Source: Hydractinia symbiolongicarpus (taxonomy: Eukaryota; Cnidaria; Hydrozoa; Anthoathecata; Hydractiniidae). Taken from it: 64,000 bases of DNA. Positions 38,701-48,855 of this stretch are shown one piece after another. The DNA is taken from assembly GCF_029227915.1 (NCBI RefSeq), contig NC_079876.1, positions 6,944,001 through 7,008,000 of the forward strand. Reading direction: 5' to 3'. Position numbers and translations under genes: made by a program. The notes beneath the pieces are model-generated. The model was given only the letters and a program-made list of their open reading frames with translations. It had not been told where the DNA came from and ran no database searches. Numbering within the stretch: the stretch's first letter is position 1; every line of letters starts with the position of its first letter.

Positions 38701-41700
38701 AACATGTCAATAAAGATGTTCACCTTCTTACAGAAGAATTGCAACAGACTATTGTGAAGTGGAAGACAAATTTTGAACTAAAGTCACATATCACATAAAC
38801 ATTACCACAAAAAATTAGAAAGAATTACAAAAGTTTGTCTTACCAGGTTCTATAATAATTTGATCTATTCCATGTCTCCTCTCACACTTCTCAATACATT
38901 GGAAATCAATGTCCTCTAAACAGATAAAATCACATCCTTCCTAATTTATTTTCATGATAGGAGAATGTATTGGGAATTTTTTATAAATACACATAAAATG
39001 TAAAAATCAACAGCTTCTTTGCCTTCTCTAACATGATGGAACATTTTCATACCTTTAATGTTGGAGTGATAAGTACATTCCCATTCCTATACATATATAA
39101 TTCATGTCAATAATTTTTTAAGCATTTTATTTTGTAGGAAGAAACTTTTGCACAACTTATTTTTGTTATTAAAAGGCCTGAAATTAATTTTTTTTGCAGA
39201 ACAAATTTTTGCTATTAGAGCGATTTTATGCAAAATTTGCAATTGGAAGCTCTAATGAAAGAAATGTGGATCAATTCAAATCAATGCAATCTACTTTAAA
39301 GGAAGAAAGTATTTGCGGAAGAAAGTTTTGCATTTTGCGGGAATTAACTTTTGCGGTTCGTGAAAATTAATCCTTTTTGCTGGAAAAAACTTTTGAGCTT
39401 GTCAAATGTGAGTAATATTTTTCAGAGTATCAGAGTAGCTTAACAAACCAGATTATGATTCAAACAAATGCTGTATCGAAAAGACTGAAATAAAGAATGA
39501 ATCGTTAAAGCTGTTAATCTAGATTTTCTTTCAAGAGACATAACCATGATGTACAATGCAATATGGAAAAAATAATTCACATGTAAACAAAAAACAATAA
39601 GAAAATAATACATCTAAAATACTAATAATGTTTCCCTCTTCTGCCGATTATCACTCGCAAAACGAAAATTTTGCGGGTTCACTAATATCACAACATTTTG
39701 CGGGAATACACTTTTGCGATTTGAGCCAAAACCGCAAAAAACGCAAAACGTTCTTCCGCAAATCTTCCTTTAATTGAATTCCCCACTCATTTGAAACATA
39801 ATATTAATGTTGAATTTCACCAATGATATAAAACCTATAGATATGGGCAATGCTATAATTGACAATAACAAAATGGATGATTTATATATTGATAATGTGA
39901 AAAATATGTTTTACATTGGAAAGAGAAACGAAAAAATACCAAAGTTTATTAAACACATTCACCAAATAGACACACCCTCTAAAAAATATAATACACACCT
40001 GGGTGTTTATTCAAAGCAATACAGTATTTATGAAATGTAAGGAAAATGATGACAAGAAAGTTTTTTTTTAGATAACATAAAGCATTTTTTTAATAAGCGA
40101 CAAATTTGTTAAGGGCTGATAAGAAGATTTGGCTCAAAATTTAGGAAACTAGCCAGCCTGAAAATTTGGAAAGTTAGTTAACCAAGCCCTAAACCTTGAT
40201 AATCTAACAAGCAGTCTACGAAACAATTTTTTAAATGGTGTAAATGGTGTAAATCAAAATTTTACCCTTAACAAAAAGACTGAAATGAAAAATGGAGTTG
40301 CTTATAAAAAAATGTTTATCAACAACATACCAAAATCAAATATTAAATAAAATGCTTTTCTGTTTTCCTCTTTTTCTCTGAGAAACATGGAGAAATATCT
40401 TTCAGTTTCTAAATTTTCACAGAATCAATCGTTGCAATTTTATGAAACTTAGATTTTAGGTTGCAAAAATTTCTAAAGAATGAAAATATTGAAAATTTAA
40501 GAACAGAATAAGAACAATTTCAGGCTGAACGAGTAAAAAAAAGAACACTTCAGGATGAAACCCAATTTCCTGGTTCTTATAAAAAAAAGTGTACATGTTT
40601 TAAACATTATCACTTTACTCATTCTCTTTAAAGATATCAAATATTTTTGCAACTTAAGGTGGTAGTAACCTCTTTTTAGCAGTCCAAACAGCTGCATCAT
40701 TTACTCAATGTTTTATGTATACAAATATTTTTACTATGAAAGTCTATCTATCTAAGTCGGCAGAAATTTCCAGTTAAAAATGTATAATAAACAAGAAAAA
40801 AATCCAGCTTTTTACAACTTCATGATTTTTATTAGCTTCTGCTTTTAACTGATCTTTGGGTTAACCATGTGGAAAAGATGTGCAGAATATTTTCTTAACA
40901 TGTCTGAATACCAAACATGTCTGAAAATTTTAAAGAACAACGAAAAGCTATAGGAAGTTGGAGCTCGCACAGTGCTGTACTATAAATAATGTTGTAAAAT
41001 TCTATGTTACACGCCATCTTTGTTGATATTAAGGATTCCCTTTAATAATTTTGTCATTCATTCTGTATAATTTTACAAGCAATGGAACGATATTTGGCAG
41101 ACTTCATATTATTCACGACGTTTTGAGTTTAAAAAGGGGAATTGTTGTAGCTGAATATTTTTGGTGAAAGAAAAGATTATTTTAGCTATAAAATCTTGAA
41201 AAGAGTGTTATAATAAGAATCATATGGACATATAGTCTAGAAATAACTTTTAGTAACTGAATATGTAAAAAAAGAAATTTCGGATTTTAAAAAGGGTTAC
41301 TGTCTCCTTAATGGTTAGTGCAATTTTGAGTGGGTAAATTTTGCAAACAGGGCCAAGTTTTTTAAAATTAGTTCTGCAAAAATAAGTTCCGCAAAAGTTA
41401 TATTGTTCAATCTGAAGAAAATTGAGTCGATTCTAACCTCATTAGCTATTGATTGCTGCTTAAATTCTTCACTTTGCTAAATATAAAATTCATTTATAGT
41501 GCTAATAATGTTAAACAAGCTTTAGAGAATCATACACACTAACAAGCATTCCATAGTATCAACTTGTGAGTGCTGAGCACAAGAAAATGTACTTTAAAAG
41601 TACATAAACACAAAAGACTTCCACTAACACAATTTTAAGAATAAAAAATTAATAAAATAAAAATAAACACAATTGTGAAAATCCTAAACTATTCTACCAT

Positions 41701-44131
41701 AAGGAAATTCATTATCACGAGAATTAATTTACCAAATTTTGTGAGTTTTTGTCAATTTCGCTAAAAATTAGATCCAGCAAAAATTATTGTGAAACTCAAT
41801 ATTCGCAAAATCACTAAAATTAATTCCCGCAAAATTTGGACTTTTCTTTCTTTTTTAAAAAACGATTTACGCCAACTTTTTCTTCTAATATTCCTAGCAA
41901 CTATATATTATAGATATGTAAATGTTAACTTCTTCAGTAGTTTTAATTTATTTCTCCTACAGAAAAAAGCCCCTGAAAATGGTATAATATGAGAAGAGGA
42001 AATGCGGTTAAGTTCTTCTTTCGCGAAATTTAATTGTTGTGAAATATTATGACCTGCATACTTCGCAAAAATTAGTTCTGATGAAAATTAATTTCCTTGA
42101 AGTATTAAAAAAAGCATACCTGTTTTTTTAGATGGTAAAGATTATAGACTTTTTTAGATAATGGAGTCTAAACAAAAGTCACCTAAAATTGACTGTGGCT
42201 AAGGAAATCTACTTCCCTGGGTGTGAATTGAAGAGAAAAAAAAAGCGTTTTTTTTTATTGTTTCCCTTAAAAATTGATTTGGCTATTCTGTTGTGTTAAC
42301 AGTATAATACACATCAGACAAAAGAAAGAAATATTTCAACTGCCAATGAATTTTCCTGAGTTGCAAATGATTGATATTTTTCACTGAAAGAGCTAACCTT
42401 ACGCCACAACAGCCCTGGTGCATTATAGTTATATCGAATTTCTTCTCCAATCTCGATATCTCTCAAGGCGAAAAGGCATAAGTGAGTTTGACCATTTATT
42501 TTGATCCCTTTCATTGCACAATTTGGTTTGATGCTGTCATTAACAAATTTACCAAGCCTGTTGCAAAATGTGGCATCAATGCTGAAAACACATGCAAAAT
42601 ATATATCAACAGAAATGAAGAAAGCTGCTCGAATGTTTCCACAGAGATTACATAATGTTTCTTATTTTTGGCTTCCATTTGTCCAATCAATTTGTAAAAA
42701 TGATTGCTCATGTCTGATGACCAACTGTTATTTTAATTGCTGAAGTTATGTTGAAGGTTATGGTCATTATGGCATAATCAATAAAATTTTTATCTCACTG
42801 GAAGTTTAAAAATATAGTAATGAGTATATTCTGTAGCTGAATTTTAGACTCACCAAATTTTGTTGTAGAAAAATAAATAAGACCCTAATGTAGCATCATA
42901 GGTATCACATCGTCTTTTTCCTTCCTGTGAAGATATCACTTCCCCTGGATACTCCAACAAAAACATTTTCTTTTCAAAACGCTTTACAGCAAAGATACCA
43001 AAGCCTGAAAGAAGATAACCAGAAAAGTGGCACACACATTCCAAGTCCCAAATCAGTTTTAAGTATATATCTATATTATAATACCTGTATACGTCTGTCT
43101 GTCTGTCTGTCACGCAAAATAGTAGCTTAGCTGCGCAATAGCGAGAAGCACGCAATGCGGTATAAAAAGGACGGATTTTCCACACGCTAACGACTAGTAT
43201 ATTACAAAATTTACTTATTACTTAAAGGAGAATTGAGGTCAAAAAACAACCTTAGCTTAAAATGAGCCTTTTACCTTCCTAAACGAATCGGTGCAAATTA
43301 GCAGTGTTTAGAAAAAAGTGTGACGTCACTAGTGCGAGACAGTTTCAAGCCACATGTGTAAACATTCATTTCTGCGCTATAATCAGCAATCAATTAAATT
43401 TCATTTGATTGCTTTTAATGTGCCTATTAAATTATAACAAAAAATCAAAAAAGTCAATTTTAACCTCAATTCTCCATACAAAAATCATGTTTAACAAGCA
43501 TTTATTTTTGTTCTTTTTGTATTTTAATTGTTTCTCTTCAGAGTTAAGTTGTTTGCTTCTTTTCTGTTTCTTGGTAAACAAAAAAAATACTGAAAAACTA
43601 TATACTATAATTTTAGCACCCACAGCAACTTTTTTCAAATACAATTGTCGCAAGAACTGAATCTGAGAGCGGGACATTGAAAAAGTATGTTTGCCTCGAG
43701 GGGAGGGAGGGTGTCATGTAGTATAACAAACAAAAACGAACAAGGGTATATTTGTTTTGTGTACATTCGCATTTTAAAAAAGAAATGTTCCTTTTATTTT
43801 CCTTGACATGTTTTTTAATTCATTGTTTAGGGTTGTGCGGGTGCAATGCCAAAAGTGAACTTGAGGTGGTCAAATATGGTGAATATTTGAGCAAACATAC
43901 TTTTTAAATGCCCCTATTTACATAAAACCAACTTACCAATGAACTCATTAATACGAAATTTTTCAAATCCATCCTGGTCAACTCCTTCAAGACAATACTT
44001 TTCATATTGTTTTTGATTAGAGAAGCTATTTTTACGAGTCTAAACAAATAATAAAAAGTTTCAAGATATCGAAATGACTACTAGAAAGCAAAAGATAAAA
44101 ATCTGATATTATATACCTGTCTCAGTGCCAT
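28772..44131 (-). CDS. SET-domain / zinc-finger / tyrosine-recombinase-like fusion gene
   Basis: 23 exons chain without a frame break (about 1191 residues). They are 44131-44117, 44039-43937, 43004-42854, 42581-42398, 41476-41438, 39086-39053, 38936-38844, 38471-38434, 38114-38088, 36740-36669, 36296-36237, 35635-35537, 35437-35321, 34975-34835, 34707-34558, 34426-34277, 34146-34006, 32809-32777, 32469-32353, 30925-30875, 30643-28976, 28928-28890 and 28825-28772 (stop). Exons 2-4 form a KMT5A-like SET domain, with GFGIFAVKRF, EYPGEVISSQEG, the IDATFCNRLGKFVNDS box and GEEIRYNY. KMT5A-type enzymes methylate histone H4 Lys20. Six related exons and an ARKKRKKW nuclear-signal-like exon follow. 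The large exon has a C2H2 finger (CMFCGVHSAALSRHISTVH), a CxxC-H-C finger, and a recombinase domain with NARRGGEAARL, KQRHRVST, THLGHS and Tyr in NVNVYQAP. Cryptons encode such recombinases. This may be a SET-carrying mobile element or a domesticated fusion. Joining of SET and recombinase rests on phase alone. The final two exons are the least sure. Confidence 0.65.
28976..30643 (-). other. Large exon: zinc fingers plus Crypton-type tyrosine-recombinase domain
   Basis: This 556-codon exon of the gene above is given separately because it is the strongest coding evidence in the window. Order: a Lys/Arg/Pro-rich lead, a CxxC-x9-H-x4-H finger, about 40 Lys/Glu-rich residues, CSNCKGFYGTRYWIRHVRDC, a helical region and the C-terminal catalytic domain. 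Candidate catalytic residues are Arg in NARRGGEAARL, the RHR of KQRHRVST (box II), His in HLGHS and Tyr in NVYQAP. In the Crypton-like proteins I know, the same positions read RKH-AT, MGH and FYRLP. No break interrupts 1.67 kb, which argues for selection or a recent insertion. A DNA-binding role without catalysis is also possible. Confidence 0.75.
30930..32350. other. Intron of the SET/recombinase gene
   Basis: I see no additional exon or clear terminal-repeat element. The frame at 31062-31268 has no splice or domain support. Confidence 0.5.
33220..33310. repeat. GTTACCAGTAACA palindromes
   Basis: The near-perfect palindrome TTGTTACCAGTAACA occurs at about 33246-33260 and again at 33283-33298, inside a region rich in AACAA/TTGTT. 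It lies in the intron between exons 34006 and 32809 and may be the core of a decayed palindromic element. Confidence 0.4.
34006..35635 (-). repeat. Tandem array of six related phase-0 exons
   Basis: The exons are 35635-35537, 35437-35321, 34975-34835, 34707-34558, 34426-34277 and 34146-34006 (33, 39, 47, 50, 50 and 47 codons). Each starts with a motif like (D/H/Q)W-(x)-S/T-L/Q-(x)-EEKP. A middle such as EETWTKAVSPM follows, and most end near SDVARVQKHC or EDVE before GT. The introns are also similar (for example the GTAACTATTTAAA..GGTAACT blocks at 34447 and 34727), so whole exon-intron units duplicated. The 12-codon exon at 32809-32777 keeps only the core (IMEEKPMEQ). All units are phase 0-0, so any number can be skipped or added without frameshift. 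The peptide is charged and probably unstructured. Confidence 0.75.
35698..36199 (+). mobile_element. Helitron-like element with expanded (TCTG)n
   Basis: It begins ACTATAAAACTCGCTGTACG and continues into about 14 TCTG repeats (35718-35774), corresponding to the short TCTG tract near the 5' end of other copies. It ends GGCGAGTGACGCC..GAGCTAG|T at 36199. It lies 38 bp from exon 36296-36237 of the SET/recombinase gene. Confidence 0.55.
36745..38080. other. Intron with decayed repeats
   Basis: GCCTGTTGGTGGGAA at about 36818 is matched in inverted form near 37806-37824 (TTTCCTACCAACAGGC). This suggests the ends of a roughly 1-kb palindromic-end element. A direct repeat of about 60 bp (GCATTTTGAGCCTCATGTTTA) lies at 37665-37710 and 37848-37895. 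Confidence 0.4.
39300..39769. mobile_element. TTAA-flanked MITE (470 bp)
   Basis: It is flanked by TTAA at 39296-39299 and 39770-39773. The left end is AGGAAGAAAGTATTTGCGGA and the right end, reverse-complemented, is AGGAAGATTTGCGGAAGAAC, with a small indel. GCGGGAAT-A-ACTTTTGCG blocks face each other inside. The TTAA target suggests piggyBac superfamily. It lies in an intron of the SET/recombinase gene. Related TTCGCAAAA-TTAATTCC fragments occur at 41340-42100. Confidence 0.6.
39790..41430. other. Intron of the SET/recombinase gene, no further exon recognised
   Basis: The frames at 39807-40040 (+) and 40497-40700 (-) have no splice or domain support. The stretch contains diffuse AAAATT/GCAAAA-type repeat fragments. 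Confidence 0.45.
43070..43197 (+). mobile_element. Helitron-like element, A/T target preserved
   Basis: It starts TCTATATTATAATACC after A (43069) and ends CTAACGACTAG before T (43198), the A^T insertion expected for Helitrons. The middle is almost identical to 59408-59543 (ATAGCGAGAAGCACGCAATG). The terminal hairpin is partly deleted (GGATTTTCCACACG). It is inserted just upstream of SET exon 3. Confidence 0.75.
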
Positions 44132-44471
44132 TATTTTTCTACTTTTTAAAATTGATACCTAAAACCGAAATATTTACATTTACTTAAATTTTTTGTACCA
44201 AAAAGCAGAGCAAGAATTTCAGATCTGGTTGAAAAATCATTGAGTGCAAGAAGTTTATAAGGTTTATAAGGTCCTTAGTTGTTTTATGACTGATTTATCT
44301 ATTTTTAGGCTTTTATTTCATTATATAGCTACTCGATATTTCCTCACTTTCTGTATTAAAAAAAGAAAGTTTTGTAGCCCTTAGTTGGACAAAAAAATAT
44401 AATAATATAAAAAAATATATACTGTTACGACTGAATATTTAAATTTGAGAAATCTACCAAAAAGCATGTTA

Positions 44472-45189
44472 AGCGCTGGGCAAACGAACGCAACATTTTA
44501 TGCAACATCACCCAACAATTAAATGTTGCACGATGTTGCGATCAAATGTTGCATATCATTTGCCCACAACAGAAAAAACATACAACATTTTTATTAAAAT
44601 GAGAAATTTTTATAATTTTGTTCATTTCTCGACCTACCTGCACTCTCAGACTAGTAATCTTCGCTTTAATAGCACTAACAGAAGCACCAATTTGCTCTGC
44701 TATTTCTTTTATAGCAACATCTGTCTTGTTCTTATAATTTTCAATAAACACATTCCATAAACACAGTCTTTCTTTGTATAATTCGATCAATATCCCTGTC
44801 TTTTCATCTGTCCAAACTTTATTATTCTCTTTTTTACTTTTTTTAAAATCCGGCGTTTCTGCTGCCATTTCTTTTTTTTAAAAAAACAAAAAGTGCTCTC
44901 ATAATCCTTTTTCATGTTCTTGATGTATGATTTCTCAGAATTTTTTTAAAAACAAGTGGTGTGAAAATTTAAACAATAGCAGGATTAATTTGAACAAAGA
45001 AAATGTTGGATGAAGTAGTGCAGAATTTTTGATTGGGTTCAAAAATGTTGGGCGAGCTTGCAACATCATCCAATATCGTCCAACATCATGAAACATGTTG
45101 CGTGTGAGTGGGCAAACGATCACAACATTGTTGCAACAACAAATGTTGGATGATGTTGGATCAAATGTTGCGTTCGTTTGCCACACGCT
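44472..45189. mobile_element. Harbinger-like element (718 bp) carrying only a MADF exon
   Basis: The terminal inverted repeats are AGCGCTGGGCAAACGAACGC at 44472 and, reverse-complemented from 45189, AGCGTGTGGCAAACGAACGC. Both continue AACATTT. The 3-bp target duplication TTA is at 44469-44471 and 45190-45192. The sub-terminal DNA is full of GTTGCAACA/ATGTTGG palindromes. PIF/Harbinger elements have 3-bp targets and a second MADF/Myb-like gene, which fits the content. No transposase is present. It lies 340 bp upstream of the SET/recombinase start codon. Confidence 0.8.
44542..44868 (-). CDS. MADF (Myb/SANT-like) DNA-binding domain, Harbinger partner exon
   Basis: ATG at 44868 opens a Lys-rich lead, then VWTDEKTGILIELYKERLCL, a NVFIENYKNKTDVAIKEIAE block and IKAKITSLRVQVGREMNK. 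This is the helix-turn-helix pattern of a MADF domain (conserved Trp, LxxLY/LIELY, YKNK, and LR-Q-GRE). In intact Harbinger elements the MADF partner binds element ends and helps the transposase enter the nucleus. Here the C-terminal half is missing. The frame drifts into AT-rich codons and stops at 44542, or could be spliced at CAG|GTAGGT (44638). The element is non-autonomous for transposase. Confidence 0.7.
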   Translation of the reverse strand: MAAETPDFKKSKKENNKVWTDEKTGILIELYKERLCLWNVFIENYKNKTDVAIKEIAEQIGASVSAIKAKITSLRVQVGREMNKIIKISHFNKNVVCFFCCGQMICNI

Positions 45190-45192
45190 TTA

Positions 45193-46850
45193 CACCCAAT
45201 TAAACACCATGAATAATTAATAACTGAATGTTTTATAAAAAAAAATAAGTTATGCAAAAATTTAGGCCCAGTTTATTGTTAAACAGATAACATGATAACA
45301 ACGAAAAATCATGGCTTGGTGCTTAACTCTCTTTAAATTTCATGCAAAAATATCCAATGTTGAAAAAAGAGATTCCTGCATTGAAAAATGATATTTGTGC
45401 GATCGAATGTAACAATAAAACAAAGCTCAAATAACCATACCATTGCATTAAGTATATTCTTTATAAACCAGTAAATAAAAAAATAAAAAATGGCAGCCAT
45501 AACAACTTATTATTTGAAGCTTTACTGAGGCTCGCTAAATTCGCTCCAGACTCCTTTGAACTTGTGATGGCATACTAGTATTGTGCTAGATCAATGGCAA
45601 AGGTTAAAATACAGTCTTTCCAGTAAAATTAAGGTTAATTTTAAATTGCAAAAGTTTGTTTTGCTTCTCACAACAGAAAATTTATGTTTTGATTCTCATA
45701 AAGTGTTATTGTCGGTGATTCTTGGAAAATCAAGGTGATTATTGCATCAGAAAAAAATCTCTGTCTTGATTTAAAAACAATTCTCTTGTTTGTGTAAAGA
45801 AGACTGTAACTATTGAACACCTGTGATGGAGTTTTGTTTACCTATCCAATGTTGGCAATAAAACGAAAGGTTTTATCGTTAGTCTGATTAGCCTAGCATG
45901 ATTTGAAAGTCAAAAAGAGAGGGAAATTTCCAACTTGGAAGTATCAATTATAATTGTTTATTAACTTGATAAGGAAATATAGCAAAAATAGAATTATTTA
46001 TTTGGTATAACACCAATTTTCTTTCGTTGTTTGATGAAATTTTGTGTAAGAGATTATCACAAATGTCAGATTAGGTTTTCTCATCCAACTAGGTTTATTG
46101 AGACAAACAAAAACATCGAGACAGGAAGGAAGGTTAGAATGGAGGCAAAGGCATGGAAGTTTTAATTTTAAAATGAAAGGTATTGATGTTTTCAGAACTT
46201 TATGAAGCAAATGACTACGATTAATTTTCTTCTTGGCTAATATTGCTGTAACATATCTTAATATCATTTTTAATTCAGGAGTCCCTTTATTTTTAATTCC
46301 CATTTTAAGTATAAAATATATATAATATACCAAAGAAAATTTGAAAAATATGACCCTCAAGGGGTTGCCATATATATCCAGCCTTTCTAATTCACGTTGG
46401 CACTCAGCAATTGACATGGCAAATGCCGACATGTTAACAAAAATTCTAGAATCACGTTGGCAAATTTTTGCTGACATGAATTTTCTTTAAGTTGGATGTA
46501 ATTTGAACTTATGAAAGTTTTGCCCTATTTTCTCTCTTAATTTAACTGTTGTTTGTGTGCATGTGCGCACGATCGCAAAACAAAATATAAAATGCTGACG
46601 TGAAACACAAGTCTGTCAACATGAAGTATATTTAAATAACAAGGGCTGATATCCTTAAAATAATTTCACAATTGTTTCCTATTCGCTTCCACTTCATTTT
46701 GTATTTCAGCTTAAATCAATAACATAAAAAAACAATTGTTTTAAAATAATTTCAAATCGCTTCTCTTTTCTGATCATAAAACGATCCATAAACGATTTAA
46801 AAAATGATGATACAATTTTGAAACGATCATCACAGTCAGGGAAAACCTTG
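45193..46850. other. No firm gene; one long open frame
   Basis: A 159-codon minus-strand frame at 46477-45998 begins MSAKICQRDSRIFVNMSAF. It is longer than expected by chance in such AT-rich DNA, but shows no domain, codon signature or homology that I recognise. The N-terminal 40 residues look more protein-like than the rest. Treat it as a weak hypothetical. Confidence 0.2.
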
Positions 46851-46853
46851 TGA

Positions 46854-47178
46854 ATGAGGGATCCCTCAAATAAGGCATTATCCCTCATATGAGGGATCAT
46901 ATCCCTCTATGAGGGATTCTTTGATACTTTGATACTTATTTTGCTGTCTGCAAACATTGGTCTAAATTGTGGTCATTTTGCTATTACCCAATTCCTGAAA
47001 ATCACACTGCAGAATGTTTAATTTGCATTGGTTAAAACTTTCATTCATTGGATGAACTCTCTTTAATTGTCATAATTTTACTCCAATTTTGCATATTATG
47101 GTGTGAAATGAGAAAAACAGTGAAAGATCCCTCAATTAAGGGATGCCTCATTTGAGGGATACCTTATTTGAGGGAGCG
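46854..47178. mobile_element. Palindrome-rich MITE-like element
   Basis: GAGGGAT/ATCCCTC motifs cluster at both ends. The left cluster (46855-46917) has CCCTCAAATAAGG-AT and ATCCCTCATATGAGGGAT. The right cluster (47125-47178) has ATCCCTCAATTAAGGGAT and CCTTATTTGAGGGA. The right end is an inverted copy of the left (CCCTCAAATAAGG against CCTTATTTGAGGG). No coding frame is present, and the exact boundary and target site are unresolved. Confidence 0.55.
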
Positions 47179-47189
47179 GTCCATTAACC

Positions 47190-47915
47190 TAGCTAGCTGG
47201 CTAGCTAACAAGAAGGGGGCTGAAAATCCACATACATTGTAAGGAGTGCCCTGGAATTTTTAGGGTGACTTCTGTGTATAACAGTATACAACTTTGAGGT
47301 TCGTCTTTTTGTTGTTGTCAGGAAACATGATTAAGAAAGCGATGTTTTCGGGAATCAATTAGGTGAATTCGGAAGGTGGTTATCGAAAACAAACCCTAAT
47401 TTTATCTACTGCCACATTCAAAAAAATGTTATGTTCAACGGGCTTGCTTGCAGTAATAACAACCAGAGTCGGCAAGTCCAAAAAAAAACGGAAAATATTT
47501 GTCAGCGGCACTATACTGTTTTTTGGTCCTGTGAACGACTTTACTTGCTCCGATCGAAAAATCCTGGGAAAAAATCTGATTTATTCTATTTTTTATCGTG
47601 GCCTAAAGAGTTGTTTGCACTTGCCCTTATATTATACGGGCGTTTGTGTGGCTTATTGTCCCTCTTGTACTAGAAGTGTTGTTTACCATGATTGGCTTGT
47701 CTTGATAAAAAAATCAAGAGGGATGATAGCTACCTTTAAACTTCATGTTAATTATAGCTAGCTAGCTAAATAGCTAACTACAATTAACAATTAAAACTCT
47801 AGCTACAACGTAAAATACCTTCTAGCTAGATGGCTAGCTATAGTTATCAAATCCAAATTTTCCTGACATGTAATGTCAAAGCGTCTTCTTCCTGGTCTAG
47901 CTGGCTGGCTGGCTG
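47190..47915. repeat. GCTAGCTA/GCTGGCTG tracts flanking an unassigned stretch
   Basis: AGCTAGCTGGCTAGCTA occurs at 47192-47209 and again, diverged, at 47755-47850 and 47897-47913. The frame at 47363-47761 between them has no recognisable domain. ATG at 47926 opens a 23-codon protein-like frame (MNEFQYVDDSPPQSI), but no downstream exon was found. Confidence 0.4.
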
Positions 47916-48299
47916 GTTCCTCCAAATGAATGAATTTCAATATGTTGATGATTCTCCACCACAATCAATTAGTAATGCTGAATACGGCAAATATTAGCTG
48001 CTTTGGGTTTAAGTCGACATTCCTGACCCAAGGCTATGAGCGTGCACCCACGGCGGTACTTCATCAATACTTTTTTTTCCCGCACTTTGATTTTTGGCGC
48101 ATTTTTCTCGGCTTCCCAATCGTATATAAAAAGTTTCGAAGATCAATTCCCCTAACAAGTAAGGCATGCAAAGACCAAACTAAAACTAACTTTTTACCAG
48201 CTTCTTCTCCAATTACAATGAGATTGACCTACACAATAACACTAGGAACGAATTGTAAAATTATAGGCCATTGGCGCGGAATTTTATGAAATTTCCCAT

Positions 48300-48660
48300 C
48301 ACCTTTTGCGCCAATGTCAAGTTGATAAATTAAAATACTGTCGACCTAATACCATAACTAAAGGCGCATTTTAAATGCCCTTTCAAGTTAAATTTTAGTA
48401 TTTAGATCAAGTGTCGACCCAAGTGTCCTAATTTCACGAATATCAACCTGAATGCGCATTTAAAATTTGATTTCGATAATATTTATACAAATGTCGACTT
48501 AAATGTCCAAATTCTACTTTTTTTCCGTCACATTGTAAGTTGGATTTAAGTGTTTAGACCAAGCGTCGACCTAGAGTCGGATCTCAACTCAACTGGACTT
48601 AAGTGGCTTAAGTGTCCGAATTTTACATTCAACCACGTGTACTCCTAAATACACATTTGA
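48300..48660 (+). repeat. Diverged GTCGAC-repeat array, forward orientation
   Basis: GTCGACCTAA, GTCGACCCAAGTGTCC and GTCGACTTAAATGTCC alternate with ATGCGCATTT-AAA blocks. These are the same units as the arrays at 49660-50460 and 53395-53905, but more diverged. Confidence 0.6.
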
Positions 48661-48681
48661 GAATTTTGATTTTAATATTTA

Positions 48682-48855
48682 CAGTCGACGCTCATTATCT
48701 CGAACCTCCGTTATCTCGAACTTTCTCTATCTCGAACTTTTTCTTCGGTCCCTTGAGTTCGAACTTTTCATGAAATACGCTCGTTATCTCGAACTTTCGC
48801 TATCTCGAACTTTTCTTTCGGTCCCTTGGGAGTTCGAGATAACGAGCGTCGACTG
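48682..48855. mobile_element. pogo/Tigger-like MITE (174 bp)
   Basis: The TA target is at 48680-48681 and 48856-48857. The ends are CAGTCGACGCTCATTATCTC and, reverse-complemented from the right, CAGTCGACGCTCGTTATCTC. The inner CTATCTCGAACTTT-CTTCGGTCCCTT block is directly repeated. The CAGT(C/M)GA end, TA target and TCGAA/TTATCTCGA core are typical of Tc1/mariner pogo-group MITEs. Confidence 0.75.

Noticed and set aside
45998-46477. 159-codon minus-strand frame
   Set aside because: It is longer than expected by chance but has no recognised domain, biased hydrophobic content in the second half and no splice partners, so it was listed only as a weak hypothetical.
47363-47761. 132-codon plus-strand frame between GCTAGCTA tracts
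   Set aside because: No domain, no exon structure, and it overlaps another open frame of similar quality.
48682-48855. Long hairpin RNA gene
   Set aside because: The inverted ends with flanking TA and the CAGT start are better explained as a pogo-group MITE.
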